Assembly (NCBI GenBank): GCA_949300485.1
Contig: CASGEL010000006.1
Span: 81,579-145,578, forward strand
Direction of reading: 5' to 3'
From: an uncultured bacterium
Lineage (GTDB): Bacteria > Cyanobacteriota > Vampirovibrionia > Gastranaerophilales > Gastranaerophilaceae
Length of the DNA stretch: 64,000 bases
Position 1 is the first letter of the stretch. Each line of letters starts with the position of its first letter. Positions 38,725 to 46,720 of this stretch are shown here, in pieces. Below the pieces are notes generated by a model. The model was not told where the DNA came from, did no database searches, and was given only the letters and a program-made list of their open reading frames with translations. A program made the translations under genes and the position numbers.

Positions 38725-39458
38725 ATAATGTCTCCTATCGTAAATGTTTTTTCTTGATTATCTTTTGTTGATAATATAAGCTCTCCTTTATTATTTATTT
38801 TTTTTGCTATTCCTTTTTCTATTTTATTTAAGTTTTGGATTGTTATTTCTTTATTTAAAAATGAATTTCTTGTTACATAGTCATTTTTAATTTCAATAAA
38901 TCCATTTTGCAGAAATTTTTCATAATTTTTAAAGAATTCTTCAAGTATTTTATTTGTAAAATCAGAAATATCAACAGGTTGGTTTATTTCAATATTTAGG
39001 GCTGTTACAATTTTGTTTGGAATATTCATAATTGATTCTTGATCTGCGTTTAAATTTACACCGAGTCCTAAAATAATCCCCTTAAGATGTGCTCCGTTCA
39101 TGATGGTTTCTGCAAGTATACCCGCAATTTTTTTATTATTAATTAATACATCATTTGGCCATTTAATTTGAGCCTTGAGTCCATAGGTTTCCAAAACTTT
39201 GCATAAAGCAACTGAGAGATACTGTGTAAGATTTGAGTATATTTCTGAGTACGTATCAGATGGTTTTAGTACAATAGATAAAAATAAATTATTTTCTCCA
39301 AGATCAACCCAAACACGATTCAATCTGCCTCTGCCTGAAGTTTGTCGTTTAGCAATTATGACAGTTTTGTCTGAAATATTAGTTATATTAGTTTTGGCGT
39401 AGTTATTAGTCGAATCTGTTTCTTCTAATACTATTTTCCCTATTTTTACTCCTAACAT
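38718..39458 (-). CDS. birA: biotin-protein ligase (BirA, no DNA-binding domain)
   Basis: BirA attaches biotin to carrier proteins, here presumably OadA. The sequence has KRQTSGRGRLNRVW and IKWPNDVLINNKKIAGILAE, the biotin- and ATP-binding motifs. It lacks the N-terminal helix-turn-helix of dual-function BirA, so it should not act as a repressor. I place the start at the ATG at 39458 (MLGVKIGKIVLEE, about 246 residues), because a TATAAT at 39481-39476 predicts transcription starting near 39469, after an upstream ATG at 39470. Confidence 0.92.
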   Translation of the reverse strand: MLGVKIGKIVLEETDSTNNYAKTNITNISDKTVIIAKRQTSGRGRLNRVWVDLGENNLFLSIVLKPSDTYSEIYSNLTQYLSVALCKVLETYGLKAQIKWPNDVLINNKKIAGILAETIMNGAHLKGIILGLGVNLNADQESIMNIPNKIVTALNIEINQPVDISDFTNKILEEFFKNYEKFLQNGFIEIKNDYVTRNSFLNKEITIQNLNKIEKGIAKKINNKGELILSTKDNQEKTFTIGDIIC

Positions 39459-39649
39459 ATTACCCCACATGTATTATTATAGAATAAATAAAATTTATAC
39501 AACACTTTTTATAGAAATTTTGTTATTTATAAAAAATAAATTGTGGTACTAATCTTTTCTAATGAAATAATATAAGGAAATATTATTCCAATCAGTTAGT
39601 GTATTTATTTTAGTATTTGTGTAAATATTTATCTTAAAAAATAAATCGT

Positions 39650-39678
39650 TTGCGAAAAATTTTTTTTGGTGCTACCAT
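39650..39678 (+). promoter_or_regulatory. candidate promoter of the ATP synthase operon
   Basis: TTGCGA (39650-39655) and TACCAT (39673-39678) are separated by 17 bases, with the start codon 20 bases further on and a GGGAG ribosome binding site between. Confidence 0.5.
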
Positions 39679-39698
39679 GAATTTGCGAAGGGAGAAAA

Positions 39699-40388
39699 AT
39701 GGAACACTGGGTTTATACAACAACAATATTTGGTCATGGTGTATCTTTTAATATGGATACATTAATTACAATGTGGTTTTCTATGTTGCTTCTGATAATT
39801 TTAGCCTTGCTTACTACAAAGCATCTGGAGATGGTGCCTGGTAAATTGCAGCTATTCGGAGAAAATATTGTTAAGTACTTCAACAATATTGCGAAGGCAA
39901 GTATGGGAAATGATGAAGCACAAAAGCATATTGCTATTATATTAACCTTGTTTATGTTTATTTTAACTGCAAATTTAGTGGGTCAATTACCTTTAAAATT
40001 AATTCATTTATCAACAGGAGAATTCGCATCTCCTAATAATGATATAAATATGACAGCTGCAATGGCTATAGTAGTTTCTATTTATTATATATTTTACGGA
40101 GTTAAAAGAAATGGATTTAAATTCTTTTTCAAAGGTTTCAGTATTGATGGTATAATTATTACTTTGGTTGATACGTTGGAACTGTTTGTAAGACCTTTTT
40201 CTTTGGCTCTTCGACTTTTTGCAAATATTTTGGCAGGTGAATTACTGGTTGCAACTTTTATAAGTTTGTGTGCAGTTGTTTTACCTTTGCCGTTTATGTT
40301 GTTTGAATTATTTGTTGCATTGATTCAGGCTTTAGTATTTACTTTGCTGTCAACAACATATATTTCAATGGCTGTGCAGGAGGAATAA
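39699..40388 (+). CDS. atpB: ATP synthase F0 subunit a
   Basis: Subunit a forms the proton half-channels beside the c ring. The 229-residue membrane protein has the essential arginine helix LFVRPFSLALRLFANILAGELL and the C-terminal PLPFMLFELFVALIQALVFTLLSTTYI. It opens the ATP synthase operon. No atpI gene precedes it, although a cyanobacterial atp1 operon often has one. The sequence is normal in length. Confidence 0.96.
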   Translation: MEHWVYTTTIFGHGVSFNMDTLITMWFSMLLLIILALLTTKHLEMVPGKLQLFGENIVKYFNNIAKASMGNDEAQKHIAIILTLFMFILTANLVGQLPLKLIHLSTGEFASPNNDINMTAAMAIVVSIYYIFYGVKRNGFKFFFKGFSIDGIIITLVDTLELFVRPFSLALRLFANILAGELLVATFISLCAVVLPLPFMLFELFVALIQALVFTLLSTTYISMAVQEE

Positions 40389-40463
40389 TAAATATATTAT
40401 ATAACTATATTTATTCTAAATTTTTGATAAATTGATTATAGACAAATAAAAGGAGAGAAAATT

Positions 40464-40700
40464 ATGGCAATTGAACAAACTTTAGATTTAGCAAAATTAG
40501 GTGCAGGTATTGCAATTGGTTTTGGTGCTATAGGCGGAGGTTTAGGGCTAGGTATTGCTACAAAAGGTGTTTTGGATGCAATTGCACGTCAGCCTGAAAT
40601 TAAAGATGAAGCTTTTAAAAACTTTATTATTGGTGCCGGTTTAGCTGAAGCAACTGCTATTTATGCTTTATTTATTGCTATTATGTTGTTATTCAAATAG
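40464..40700 (+). CDS. atpE: ATP synthase F0 subunit c
   Basis: This 78-residue hairpin protein forms the rotor ring. The loop motif is ARQPE (41-45), and the ion carboxylate is E62 in GLAEATAIYAL. Residues corresponding to the sodium-binding Q32 and S66 of Ilyobacter are L29 and A63 here, so the ring is likely proton-specific. An AAAGGAG ribosome binding site supports high expression. The high glycine content of helix 1 is normal. Confidence 0.97.
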   Translation: MAIEQTLDLAKLGAGIAIGFGAIGGGLGLGIATKGVLDAIARQPEIKDEAFKNFIIGAGLAEATAIYALFIAIMLLFK

Positions 40701-40712
40701 GATTTAGTTAAG

Positions 40713-41186
40713 ATGATTGAATTTAATGCTACATTTTTAATTGCAATGCTTAGTTTTGTTATATTCATTTTAATAATGAATAGCATCTTCTATAAACCTA
40801 TTTTGGCTATTATCAGAAAACGAGATGAATATATCAATTCTAATTATGAAGATTCCAAAAGGTTTGCTGATTCTGCTCAGGAAATCAATACCACAAGAGC
40901 GGCTAAATTAGAGCAAACTCAAGAAAAATGCAGGCATGAATTTAAAACTGTTGTTGATAAAATTCAATCTGAAGCCGGAGAAAAAATCCAGGCAGCTAAA
41001 GAAAACTCTAAAGTTGTTATTCAGTCTAAAAAGGCAGATTTGTTATCAGAAGAAGATGCATTGAAAAACAAAGTAAAAGATTCTGTCGTGAAAGATTTAG
41101 CATCTTCAATTGTATCTAAGCTGACAGGTATTGATACCCAGATTGATAATATTGATTACGAACCAATCAGTAAGGTAATGGATTAG
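40713..41186 (+). CDS. atpF': ATP synthase F0 subunit b'
   Basis: A transmembrane segment at residues 7-27 (FLIAMLSFVIFILIMNSI) is followed by the family motif FYKPI and a long polar coiled coil (KRFADSAQEINTTRAAKLEQ). Position directly after subunit c and before a second b subunit identifies it as the b' (subunit II) homolog of cyanobacteria and plastids. The heterodimer b/b' forms the peripheral stalk. Confidence 0.9.
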   Translation: MIEFNATFLIAMLSFVIFILIMNSIFYKPILAIIRKRDEYINSNYEDSKRFADSAQEINTTRAAKLEQTQEKCRHEFKTVVDKIQSEAGEKIQAAKENSKVVIQSKKADLLSEEDALKNKVKDSVVKDLASSIVSKLTGIDTQIDNIDYEPISKVMD

Positions 41187-41188
41187 TT

Positions 41189-41698
41189 ATGCAAGAATTG
41201 ATTTCTATTTTAAAAATAATAGTAACTTCAAATACTTTAAACTTCATTATAATGGTTGCATTGTTAGCTTACATTATTAAGAAGATAAATTTAAATCAAA
41301 CTTTTGATAAAGCTATTGCTTCCGTAAAATCTAATATTGACAAATCCGATGAAGAAAAACAAAATGCACAAAATCTTTTGTCCAAAGCAAATGATTTGAT
41401 GCAAAAACTTCCGGAAGATATAAAAACAATGGAAGATAATGCAAAAGCAAAGCTTGATGTTTTTAGAAAAAGAATAGAAGAAGATGCTCAAAAATCTATT
41501 TTTAATATTGGTAAAAATATAGATAGAGCCGTTTCTCTTGAAGAAAAGAAGATTTCAAACTTACTGACGGATAAAACTTCTAAGGCATCAGTTGAAATTG
41601 CACGACAGCATATTGCAAAGATGTTGGATGAAAATCCTGATTTACATAAGAAATTTATTCAAAGCAGTTTAGACGAATTAGATAGGATAAATTTATAA
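41189..41698 (+). CDS. atpF: ATP synthase F0 subunit b
   Basis: A membrane helix (about 14-30, TLNFIIMVALLAYIIKK) is followed by a coiled coil with NAQNLLSKANDLMQKLPEDI and VEIARQHIAKMLDENPDLHKKF. It pairs with the b' subunit upstream as the stator stalk. The stop overlaps the delta-subunit start by one base (TAATG), suggesting translational coupling. The 169-residue length is normal. Confidence 0.92.
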   Translation: MQELISILKIIVTSNTLNFIIMVALLAYIIKKINLNQTFDKAIASVKSNIDKSDEEKQNAQNLLSKANDLMQKLPEDIKTMEDNAKAKLDVFRKRIEEDAQKSIFNIGKNIDRAVSLEEKKISNLLTDKTSKASVEIARQHIAKMLDENPDLHKKFIQSSLDELDRINL

Positions 41699-42249
41699 TG
41701 GCAACTACATATACAAAAATATCTACAGTTTCAAGAAATTATGCAAAAGCTCTTTTGGAAGTTGCAGCAGAAGATAATTCTTTTGATGTTTATAAATCTC
41801 AGCTGGATATGATTTCCAATGTGCTTAATTCTTCAGAAGATTTGAGAATTGTTATGGCTAATTCTTCTATTTCAGCTTCTAAAAAAATTGAAATATTAGA
41901 AAACGTATTTAAAAATTTAATTGATGTAAAATTGTTGAGGTTTTTGAAAATCCTTGTTGAAAAGGATAGATTTAATGAATTTGAATCTATTAAGAGTTCA
42001 TTTAATGAAATTTTGGAAAAACGTTCAAATAGGAAGACCGTTGAGATATTTTCTCCTATAGAATTGGATTTTGAAAATAAGACAAATGTTAAATTTAAAC
42101 TTGAACGAAAACTTAATTGTGAGATTGTTCCGGAGTGGAAGATTGATAAATCTCTTATTGCCGGATTAGCATTTAAATTTGATGATACAGTAATAGATAC
42201 AAGTATTCGTTCGAAATTAGCAGTTTTGAGTAAAAATATAACTAGGTAA
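41698..42249 (+). CDS. atpH: ATP synthase F1 subunit delta
   Basis: Delta (183 residues) links the peripheral stalk to the alpha subunits. It has the expected N-terminal helical domain ([18 protein letters not shown]) and a C-terminal domain with [39 protein letters not shown]. The order delta-alpha-gamma follows the bacterial and cyanobacterial pattern. No oddities are seen. Confidence 0.95.
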   Translation: MATTYTKISTVSRNYAKALLEVAAEDNSFDVYKSQLDMISNVLNSSEDLRIVMANSSISASKKIEILENVFKNLIDVKLLRFLKILVEKDRFNEFESIKSSFNEILEKRSNRKTVEIFSPIELDFENKTNVKFKLERKLNCEIVPEWKIDKSLIAGLAFKFDDTVIDTSIRSKLAVLSKNITR

Positions 42250-42260
42250 AAGGGGACATT

Positions 42261-43772
42261 ATGGCTTTAATACAACCTGAAGAAATTAGTTCAATTATAA
42301 AAAGTAAAATTGACAATTATGAACTTCAAACAGAAGTTTCAAATACCGGATCTGTATTAGAAATCGGTGATGGTATTGCCAGAGTATACGGGCTTCGTAA
42401 TGTTATGGCAAGTGAATTGGTTCAGTTTGAAGACGGACATGGCACATTGGGTATTGCAATGAACCTTGATGAGGATAATGTCGGTGTTGTTATTTTGGGT
42501 GAATATACCGATATTAAAGAAGGTACAGTTGTAAAAACAACAAATAGAATTGCATCTGTGCCGGTTGGTAACGGATTAATCGGCAGAATTGTCGATCCTA
42601 CAGGTAAACCGTTAGACGGGAAAGGTGATTATCAATATTCTAAAACAAGACCGATTGAGCGGGTTGCTCCTGGTATTGTTGCAAGACGTTCTGTACATGA
42701 ACCTCTTCAAACCGGTTTAACTGCGATTGATGCTCTTACTCCTATCGGACGCGGACAAAGAGAATTGATTATCGGTGACAGACAGACCGGTAAAACAGCT
42801 ATTGCAATTGATACTATTATTAACCAGAAAGGTAAAGATGTAATTTGTATCTATGTTGCTATTGGTCAAAAGGCTTCTACTGTCGCTCAAATTGCTAAAA
42901 CGTTAGAAGAATACGGCGCAATGGATTATTCAATTATTGTATCTTCTACTGCAAATGAATCTGCTCCGTTGCAATATATTGCACCATTTGCAGGTGTTAC
43001 AATGGGCGAAGAATTTATGGAACAGGGTAAGTCTGTTTTGATTGTTTATGATGATTTATCAAAACACGCTCAAGCATACCGTGCGATGAGTTTGTTGCTA
43101 AAAAGACCGCCAGGACGTGAAGCATATCCAGGTGACGTATTCTATCTGCATTCAAGATTACTTGAACGTGCAGTAAAATTGAATGATCAGTTGGGTGGAG
43201 GTAGTATAACTGCACTGCCAATTATTGAAACTCAAGCAGGTGATGTGTCTGCATATATTCCAACTAACGTTATTTCAATTACAGACGGTCAAATATTCCT
43301 TGAGAGTAATTCGTTTAATGCCGGTATCAGACCAGCAATAAATGCAGGTATTTCTGTATCACGTGTTGGCGGTGCTGCTCAAACCAAGGCTATTAAGCAA
43401 GTTGCAGGTAAATTACGTTTAGACTTGGCTCAATATAGAGAATTGGAAGCTTTCGCTCAGTTTGCATCTGACCTTGATGCTTCTACTAAAAAACAATTAT
43501 TAAGAGGTCAAAAATTGACGGAAGTTCTGAAACAGCCTCAGTATAACCCGTTGAGTGTTGCGGAACAAGTTTCAATATTGTTTGCGGCAAATGAGTCTGT
43601 ATTGGATGATATTGATAATGTAAATATTGCGAAATTCAAAAAAGATTGGTTTGTATATTTTAATGCCAATTGTGCAGATTTAGTCGAAAGATTAAATTCA
43701 GGTTCAGCTTTATCTGATGATGATAGAAAAGAGCTGTTGAATGCATTAAATACGTTTAAAAGTACTTTTTAA
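42261..43772 (+). CDS. atpA: ATP synthase F1 subunit alpha
   Basis: The alpha subunit binds nucleotide at the non-catalytic sites. The 503-residue sequence has the Walker A GDRQTGKT (172-179), [26 protein letters not shown] and the signature [20 protein letters not shown]. It has the normal length. An AGGGGA ribosome binding site precedes the ATG. It is followed by a small zinc-finger gene and then atpG. Confidence 0.98.
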   Translation: MALIQPEEISSIIKSKIDNYELQTEVSNTGSVLEIGDGIARVYGLRNVMASELVQFEDGHGTLGIAMNLDEDNVGVVILGEYTDIKEGTVVKTTNRIASVPVGNGLIGRIVDPTGKPLDGKGDYQYSKTRPIERVAPGIVARRSVHEPLQTGLTAIDALTPIGRGQRELIIGDRQTGKTAIAIDTIINQKGKDVICIYVAIGQKASTVAQIAKTLEEYGAMDYSIIVSSTANESAPLQYIAPFAGVTMGEEFMEQGKSVLIVYDDLSKHAQAYRAMSLLLKRPPGREAYPGDVFYLHSRLLERAVKLNDQLGGGSITALPIIETQAGDVSAYIPTNVISITDGQIFLESNSFNAGIRPAINAGISVSRVGGAAQTKAIKQVAGKLRLDLAQYRELEAFAQFASDLDASTKKQLLRGQKLTEVLKQPQYNPLSVAEQVSILFAANESVLDDIDNVNIAKFKKDWFVYFNANCADLVERLNSGSALSDDDRKELLNALNTFKSTF

Positions 43773-43791
43773 ATAATGGAGGACCTATTTT

Positions 43792-44001
43792 ATGAAATGT
43801 TATAATCATCATGATAGAGATGCTTTTGGAATTTGTACGGTTTGCGGTAAGGGCTTATGTCTAGAATGTATGACTTCTAAGAAAGATGTTATTACGTGCA
43901 AAGATAAAAGGTGTATTAATATTTTTAATTTAAAGCGTATATTATCTATACTTTTATATATTGTTATTATAATTGCTTTGTTCGTATTCATTTTTGATTA
44001 G
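43792..44001 (+). CDS. zinc-finger membrane protein inside the ATP synthase operon, 69 aa
   Basis: The N-terminal half has a B-box-like set of ligands: CYNHHDRDAFGICTVCGKGLCLECM and a later C-x4-C (CKDKRC). The C-terminal half is a single membrane helix (about 48-68, ILSILLYIVIIIALFVFIF). It sits 19 bases after atpA and 21 bases before atpG, with GGAGG before the ATG, so it is almost certainly cotranscribed. Small B-box plus transmembrane proteins are known in bacteria, but their role is unclear. Whether this one affects ATP synthase assembly or is merely hitchhiking cannot be told. Confidence 0.78.
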   Translation: MKCYNHHDRDAFGICTVCGKGLCLECMTSKKDVITCKDKRCINIFNLKRILSILLYIVIIIALFVFIFD

Positions 44002-44022
44002 TATAATTAATAAAAGGTTATT

Positions 44023-44955
44023 ATGGCAAATTTAAAAGATATTAAAAACAGAATACAGAGTATCGAGAGCACTAAAAAAATTACACGTGCAATGAAAATG
44101 GTTGCTGCGGCAAAAGTAAAAAGAGCAGAATCCTCAGTAAAGGCTTCTAGACCCTATACTAAAGAATTGATTTCTATGTTTCAGAAATTGGTCAATGCTG
44201 TTGACGAATTTAGTAGTGCGACATTAAAAATTAAGGCAGCAATAGATGATTATCCTGAACTTTTGGTTACAAGAGAAGTTAAAAATGTAGGGATATTGGT
44301 TGTAACATCTAATAAAGGTTTAGCCGGTGCATATAATGCCAATGTCGTTCGTGAAACTTTAAAACGAATAGAGGCATATAAGCAACAAGGGATTGGTGTT
44401 CAACTCTTTATCGCCGGGCAAAAAGGAATTTCTGCTTTAAGAAAGAAATGTGCACTTTTAGGTTGTCCTATTGCAAAGAAATACTATTCTGCTGTCGATG
44501 CGCCTTCACCTATTGAATCTCGAGCTATAGCAGAAGATATGGCAGAATATTTTGTTGATGCTAAGATTGATAAAATCGAAATTGTTACAACTAGATTTAA
44601 AAATATGATGAGTTATAGAGTTGAAGATTGGCAAGTTTTACCTGTAGAGGGAGTTTTGGACCGTCATGAAAAAATCTCGGATAATATTTTAGATCCTTTA
44701 ATGGAATTTATTCCTGATAAGCATCATATTTTGCAGAAGATTGTTCCTATGTATATGACAAATATCTTTTATCAGGCTTTGTTAGAAGCACAAGCAAGTG
44801 AATTGGCTTCTCGTATGACTGCCATGTCTGCGGCAACATCTAATGCAGAGCAGATGATTCATGATTTATCTATTGAATATAACAAAACAAGGCAGTTTGC
44901 TATTACTCAGGAAATAATAGAAGTTGTTTCTGGTTCAAACGCTCAGGCTGGTTAA
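44023..44955 (+). CDS. atpG: ATP synthase F1 subunit gamma
   Basis: Gamma forms the central rotor shaft. The 310-residue protein has the terminal helices (NLKDIKNRIQSIESTKKITRAMKMVAAAKVKRAE and SELASRMTAMSAATSNAEQMI). The REVKNVGILVVTSNKGLAGAYN segment closely follows cyanobacterial gamma. It does not contain the long central insertion of photosynthetic cyanobacteria and chloroplasts, in line with non-photosynthetic life. It closes the operon; beta and epsilon would be elsewhere. Confidence 0.96.
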   Translation: MANLKDIKNRIQSIESTKKITRAMKMVAAAKVKRAESSVKASRPYTKELISMFQKLVNAVDEFSSATLKIKAAIDDYPELLVTREVKNVGILVVTSNKGLAGAYNANVVRETLKRIEAYKQQGIGVQLFIAGQKGISALRKKCALLGCPIAKKYYSAVDAPSPIESRAIAEDMAEYFVDAKIDKIEIVTTRFKNMMSYRVEDWQVLPVEGVLDRHEKISDNILDPLMEFIPDKHHILQKIVPMYMTNIFYQALLEAQASELASRMTAMSAATSNAEQMIHDLSIEYNKTRQFAITQEIIEVVSGSNAQAG

Positions 44956-44975
44956 GATATTAAAATTTTAAATAT

Positions 44976-46694
44976 TTATTGAAGATTTAATATTTTATTG
45001 CCTGTAAAATTTTTCTGATTTAAGAAGGCTCTGTTTTCCGGAGAAAGCATAGAGTCTTTATTTTCTGATTTATCAGAAAGTTGTTTGTTTTCTGAGTTGG
45101 TATTATTTTGGGTAGTAGCTTTTGCAGCTTTATTTGCTTCAACTTTATTTGTTATAAATATGTTTAATCTAGGAATACCGAAACCTAAAGCTAAAGCTGA
45201 GTATGCATATCCTGCAAGTTGAGCGATAGATAATATTTTTAATTGTTTTCTTGCCGGACTGTTTGCTGGTAATGCATTAATCATTTCTTTAAAACTTAGA
45301 GCTTTGCCGTCTTTAAATACTTTATCTCCTAAGGCAGCGTGTAAAACTTCATCACGTGATTTTAGTACCGAATTTTTAATCCAATTCATAGCACCTTCAC
45401 CGTCTTTTTTGATTAAAGATTTATCCATACTTTGAGCAACCAGTTTTTGAACAAAGTTACCTAAAATCAGCCAGCTTGCAAAACCTAAAGTATCTTTAAT
45501 TGTAGATTCTCTCAATTCATTGTCATTTCTTGAAGATAAGAATCTTGACATAATTGTAATACCATAGATAAATTTAAATTGTTTTATTGTAGGGGTAAAA
45601 CCTTTAAATTGTAAGTTTTTAATAAGTTCTTTAGGTTTACCTATTGTGGCAAGTACTCCGCCTCCAAACAGTAACGCAACAAGTGATTTTTTTATTTTAA
45701 AGCCGGTTGAATCATCCTGTTTTCCACCACCTACAAAACCACTGTTGCCTGTTTTCTTTTTAGTTAAATACATATTCAGCGGTTGTGCTGAAATTCCGAC
45801 TAAAGAAGCCATTCCTATACCAAGCAGTGAACGTTTAACATTCATTGACTTCATTGCCTTTAAGAAAGTGTTTTCTGCGATATCTGCAGAATTCATGAAT
45901 GCTTCTTTAACTTTTTCTTTTGTGAATACTTTTCCTAGTTTATATGTATTTTCTAAAATCGAATCTACTGTATATCTTGAAGAGTGAGCTTTTTGTCCTT
46001 CATCAGCAATAATTCGTAAATTGTTTTCTACGCCTATTGAAGATATCAAAGTTGTTCTGGCATCTGCAAAGGCTTCTTTATTGATTTTAGACCCTTTAGA
46101 TGTAATTTCTTTTTCTAGAATCTTAACGGTCTTTTCAATATCTTCGTCTTTAAATCTTACCCATTTCCCGTTTTCTGTAGGACTTAGAGCTTCATATTTT
46201 TTCAGAACGTTAGTAAGATGTTCATGTAAAGGATTGTCTTTATTTTGTTTTAATACATTGTTCCAGCTGGAGCCTTGCATATCCATTGTTTCCGCATCTG
46301 CGAAAATGGAACTTGCTTTGACGTCATCTTTACCAAATTTATACATACCATTAATTCCGGTAGCAAGGGCTAATCCGGCCAGTGTTCCATATACACCTAC
46401 CATTGAGTGGTTAGCTGTTCCCATACCTTCACGACGAAGAGTTTCAATACCTGCATCAGGACCTCTTCCAAAATCGGTAAGAGTTCTTGGTAAAACCATA
46501 CAGAATAGGTCTACTGCGTTAGCACCCCAAGCCTGATTTGTATCTAAAAATCTTAAGAACAAATCAGCACCGCCTGTAAAACTAGGGGCTGTTTGATTAT
46601 TAAAATGCTGCTGACCTGTAGTAAATCCCTTTTTGTTTTTGTCTGGTTGTATCTGTTTTATATTTAGTTGTCTAAAGTCACTTTCTACTTTCAT
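44976..46694 (-). CDS. large membrane-associated protein, 572 aa, tandem paralog
   Basis: The function is unknown. The N-terminus is polar and low-complexity, then APSFTGGADLF (SFTG at about 38-41), then LFCMVLPRTLTDFGRGPDAGIETLRREGMG. Hydrophobic patches follow (MVGVYGTLAGLALATG, SLLGIGMASLVGISA, LVALLFGGGVLATIG), with a conserved NDNELRESTIKDTLGFASWLILG block and a hydrophobic stretch near the end. The downstream-to-upstream neighbour (46721-48424) shares LPRT, LRREG, SRxxxxxDxNELxESTIxD and other blocks, so the two are tandem duplicates 26 bases apart. The disordered C-terminal tail is Asn/Lys-rich. No signal peptide is seen, yet several segments could span a membrane. Confidence 0.78.
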   Translation of the reverse strand: MKVESDFRQLNIKQIQPDKNKKGFTTGQQHFNNQTAPSFTGGADLFLRFLDTNQAWGANAVDLFCMVLPRTLTDFGRGPDAGIETLRREGMGTANHSMVGVYGTLAGLALATGINGMYKFGKDDVKASSIFADAETMDMQGSSWNNVLKQNKDNPLHEHLTNVLKKYEALSPTENGKWVRFKDEDIEKTVKILEKEITSKGSKINKEAFADARTTLISSIGVENNLRIIADEGQKAHSSRYTVDSILENTYKLGKVFTKEKVKEAFMNSADIAENTFLKAMKSMNVKRSLLGIGMASLVGISAQPLNMYLTKKKTGNSGFVGGGKQDDSTGFKIKKSLVALLFGGGVLATIGKPKELIKNLQFKGFTPTIKQFKFIYGITIMSRFLSSRNDNELRESTIKDTLGFASWLILGNFVQKLVAQSMDKSLIKKDGEGAMNWIKNSVLKSRDEVLHAALGDKVFKDGKALSFKEMINALPANSPARKQLKILSIAQLAGYAYSALALGFGIPRLNIFITNKVEANKAAKATTQNNTNSENKQLSDKSENKDSMLSPENRAFLNQKNFTGNKILNLQ

Positions 46695-46720
46695 TTTATT
46701 TGCCTTAAGGTTATTGTATC

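Noticed and set aside
39459..39470. Upstream ATG for birA
   Set aside because: The predicted transcription start from the TATAAT at 39481-39476 falls at about 39469, so this ATG would not be in the RNA.
40464..40700. Sodium-type ATP synthase c subunit
   Set aside because: The Gln and Ser ligands typical of sodium rings are Leu and Ala here, although the neighbouring decarboxylase is a sodium pump.
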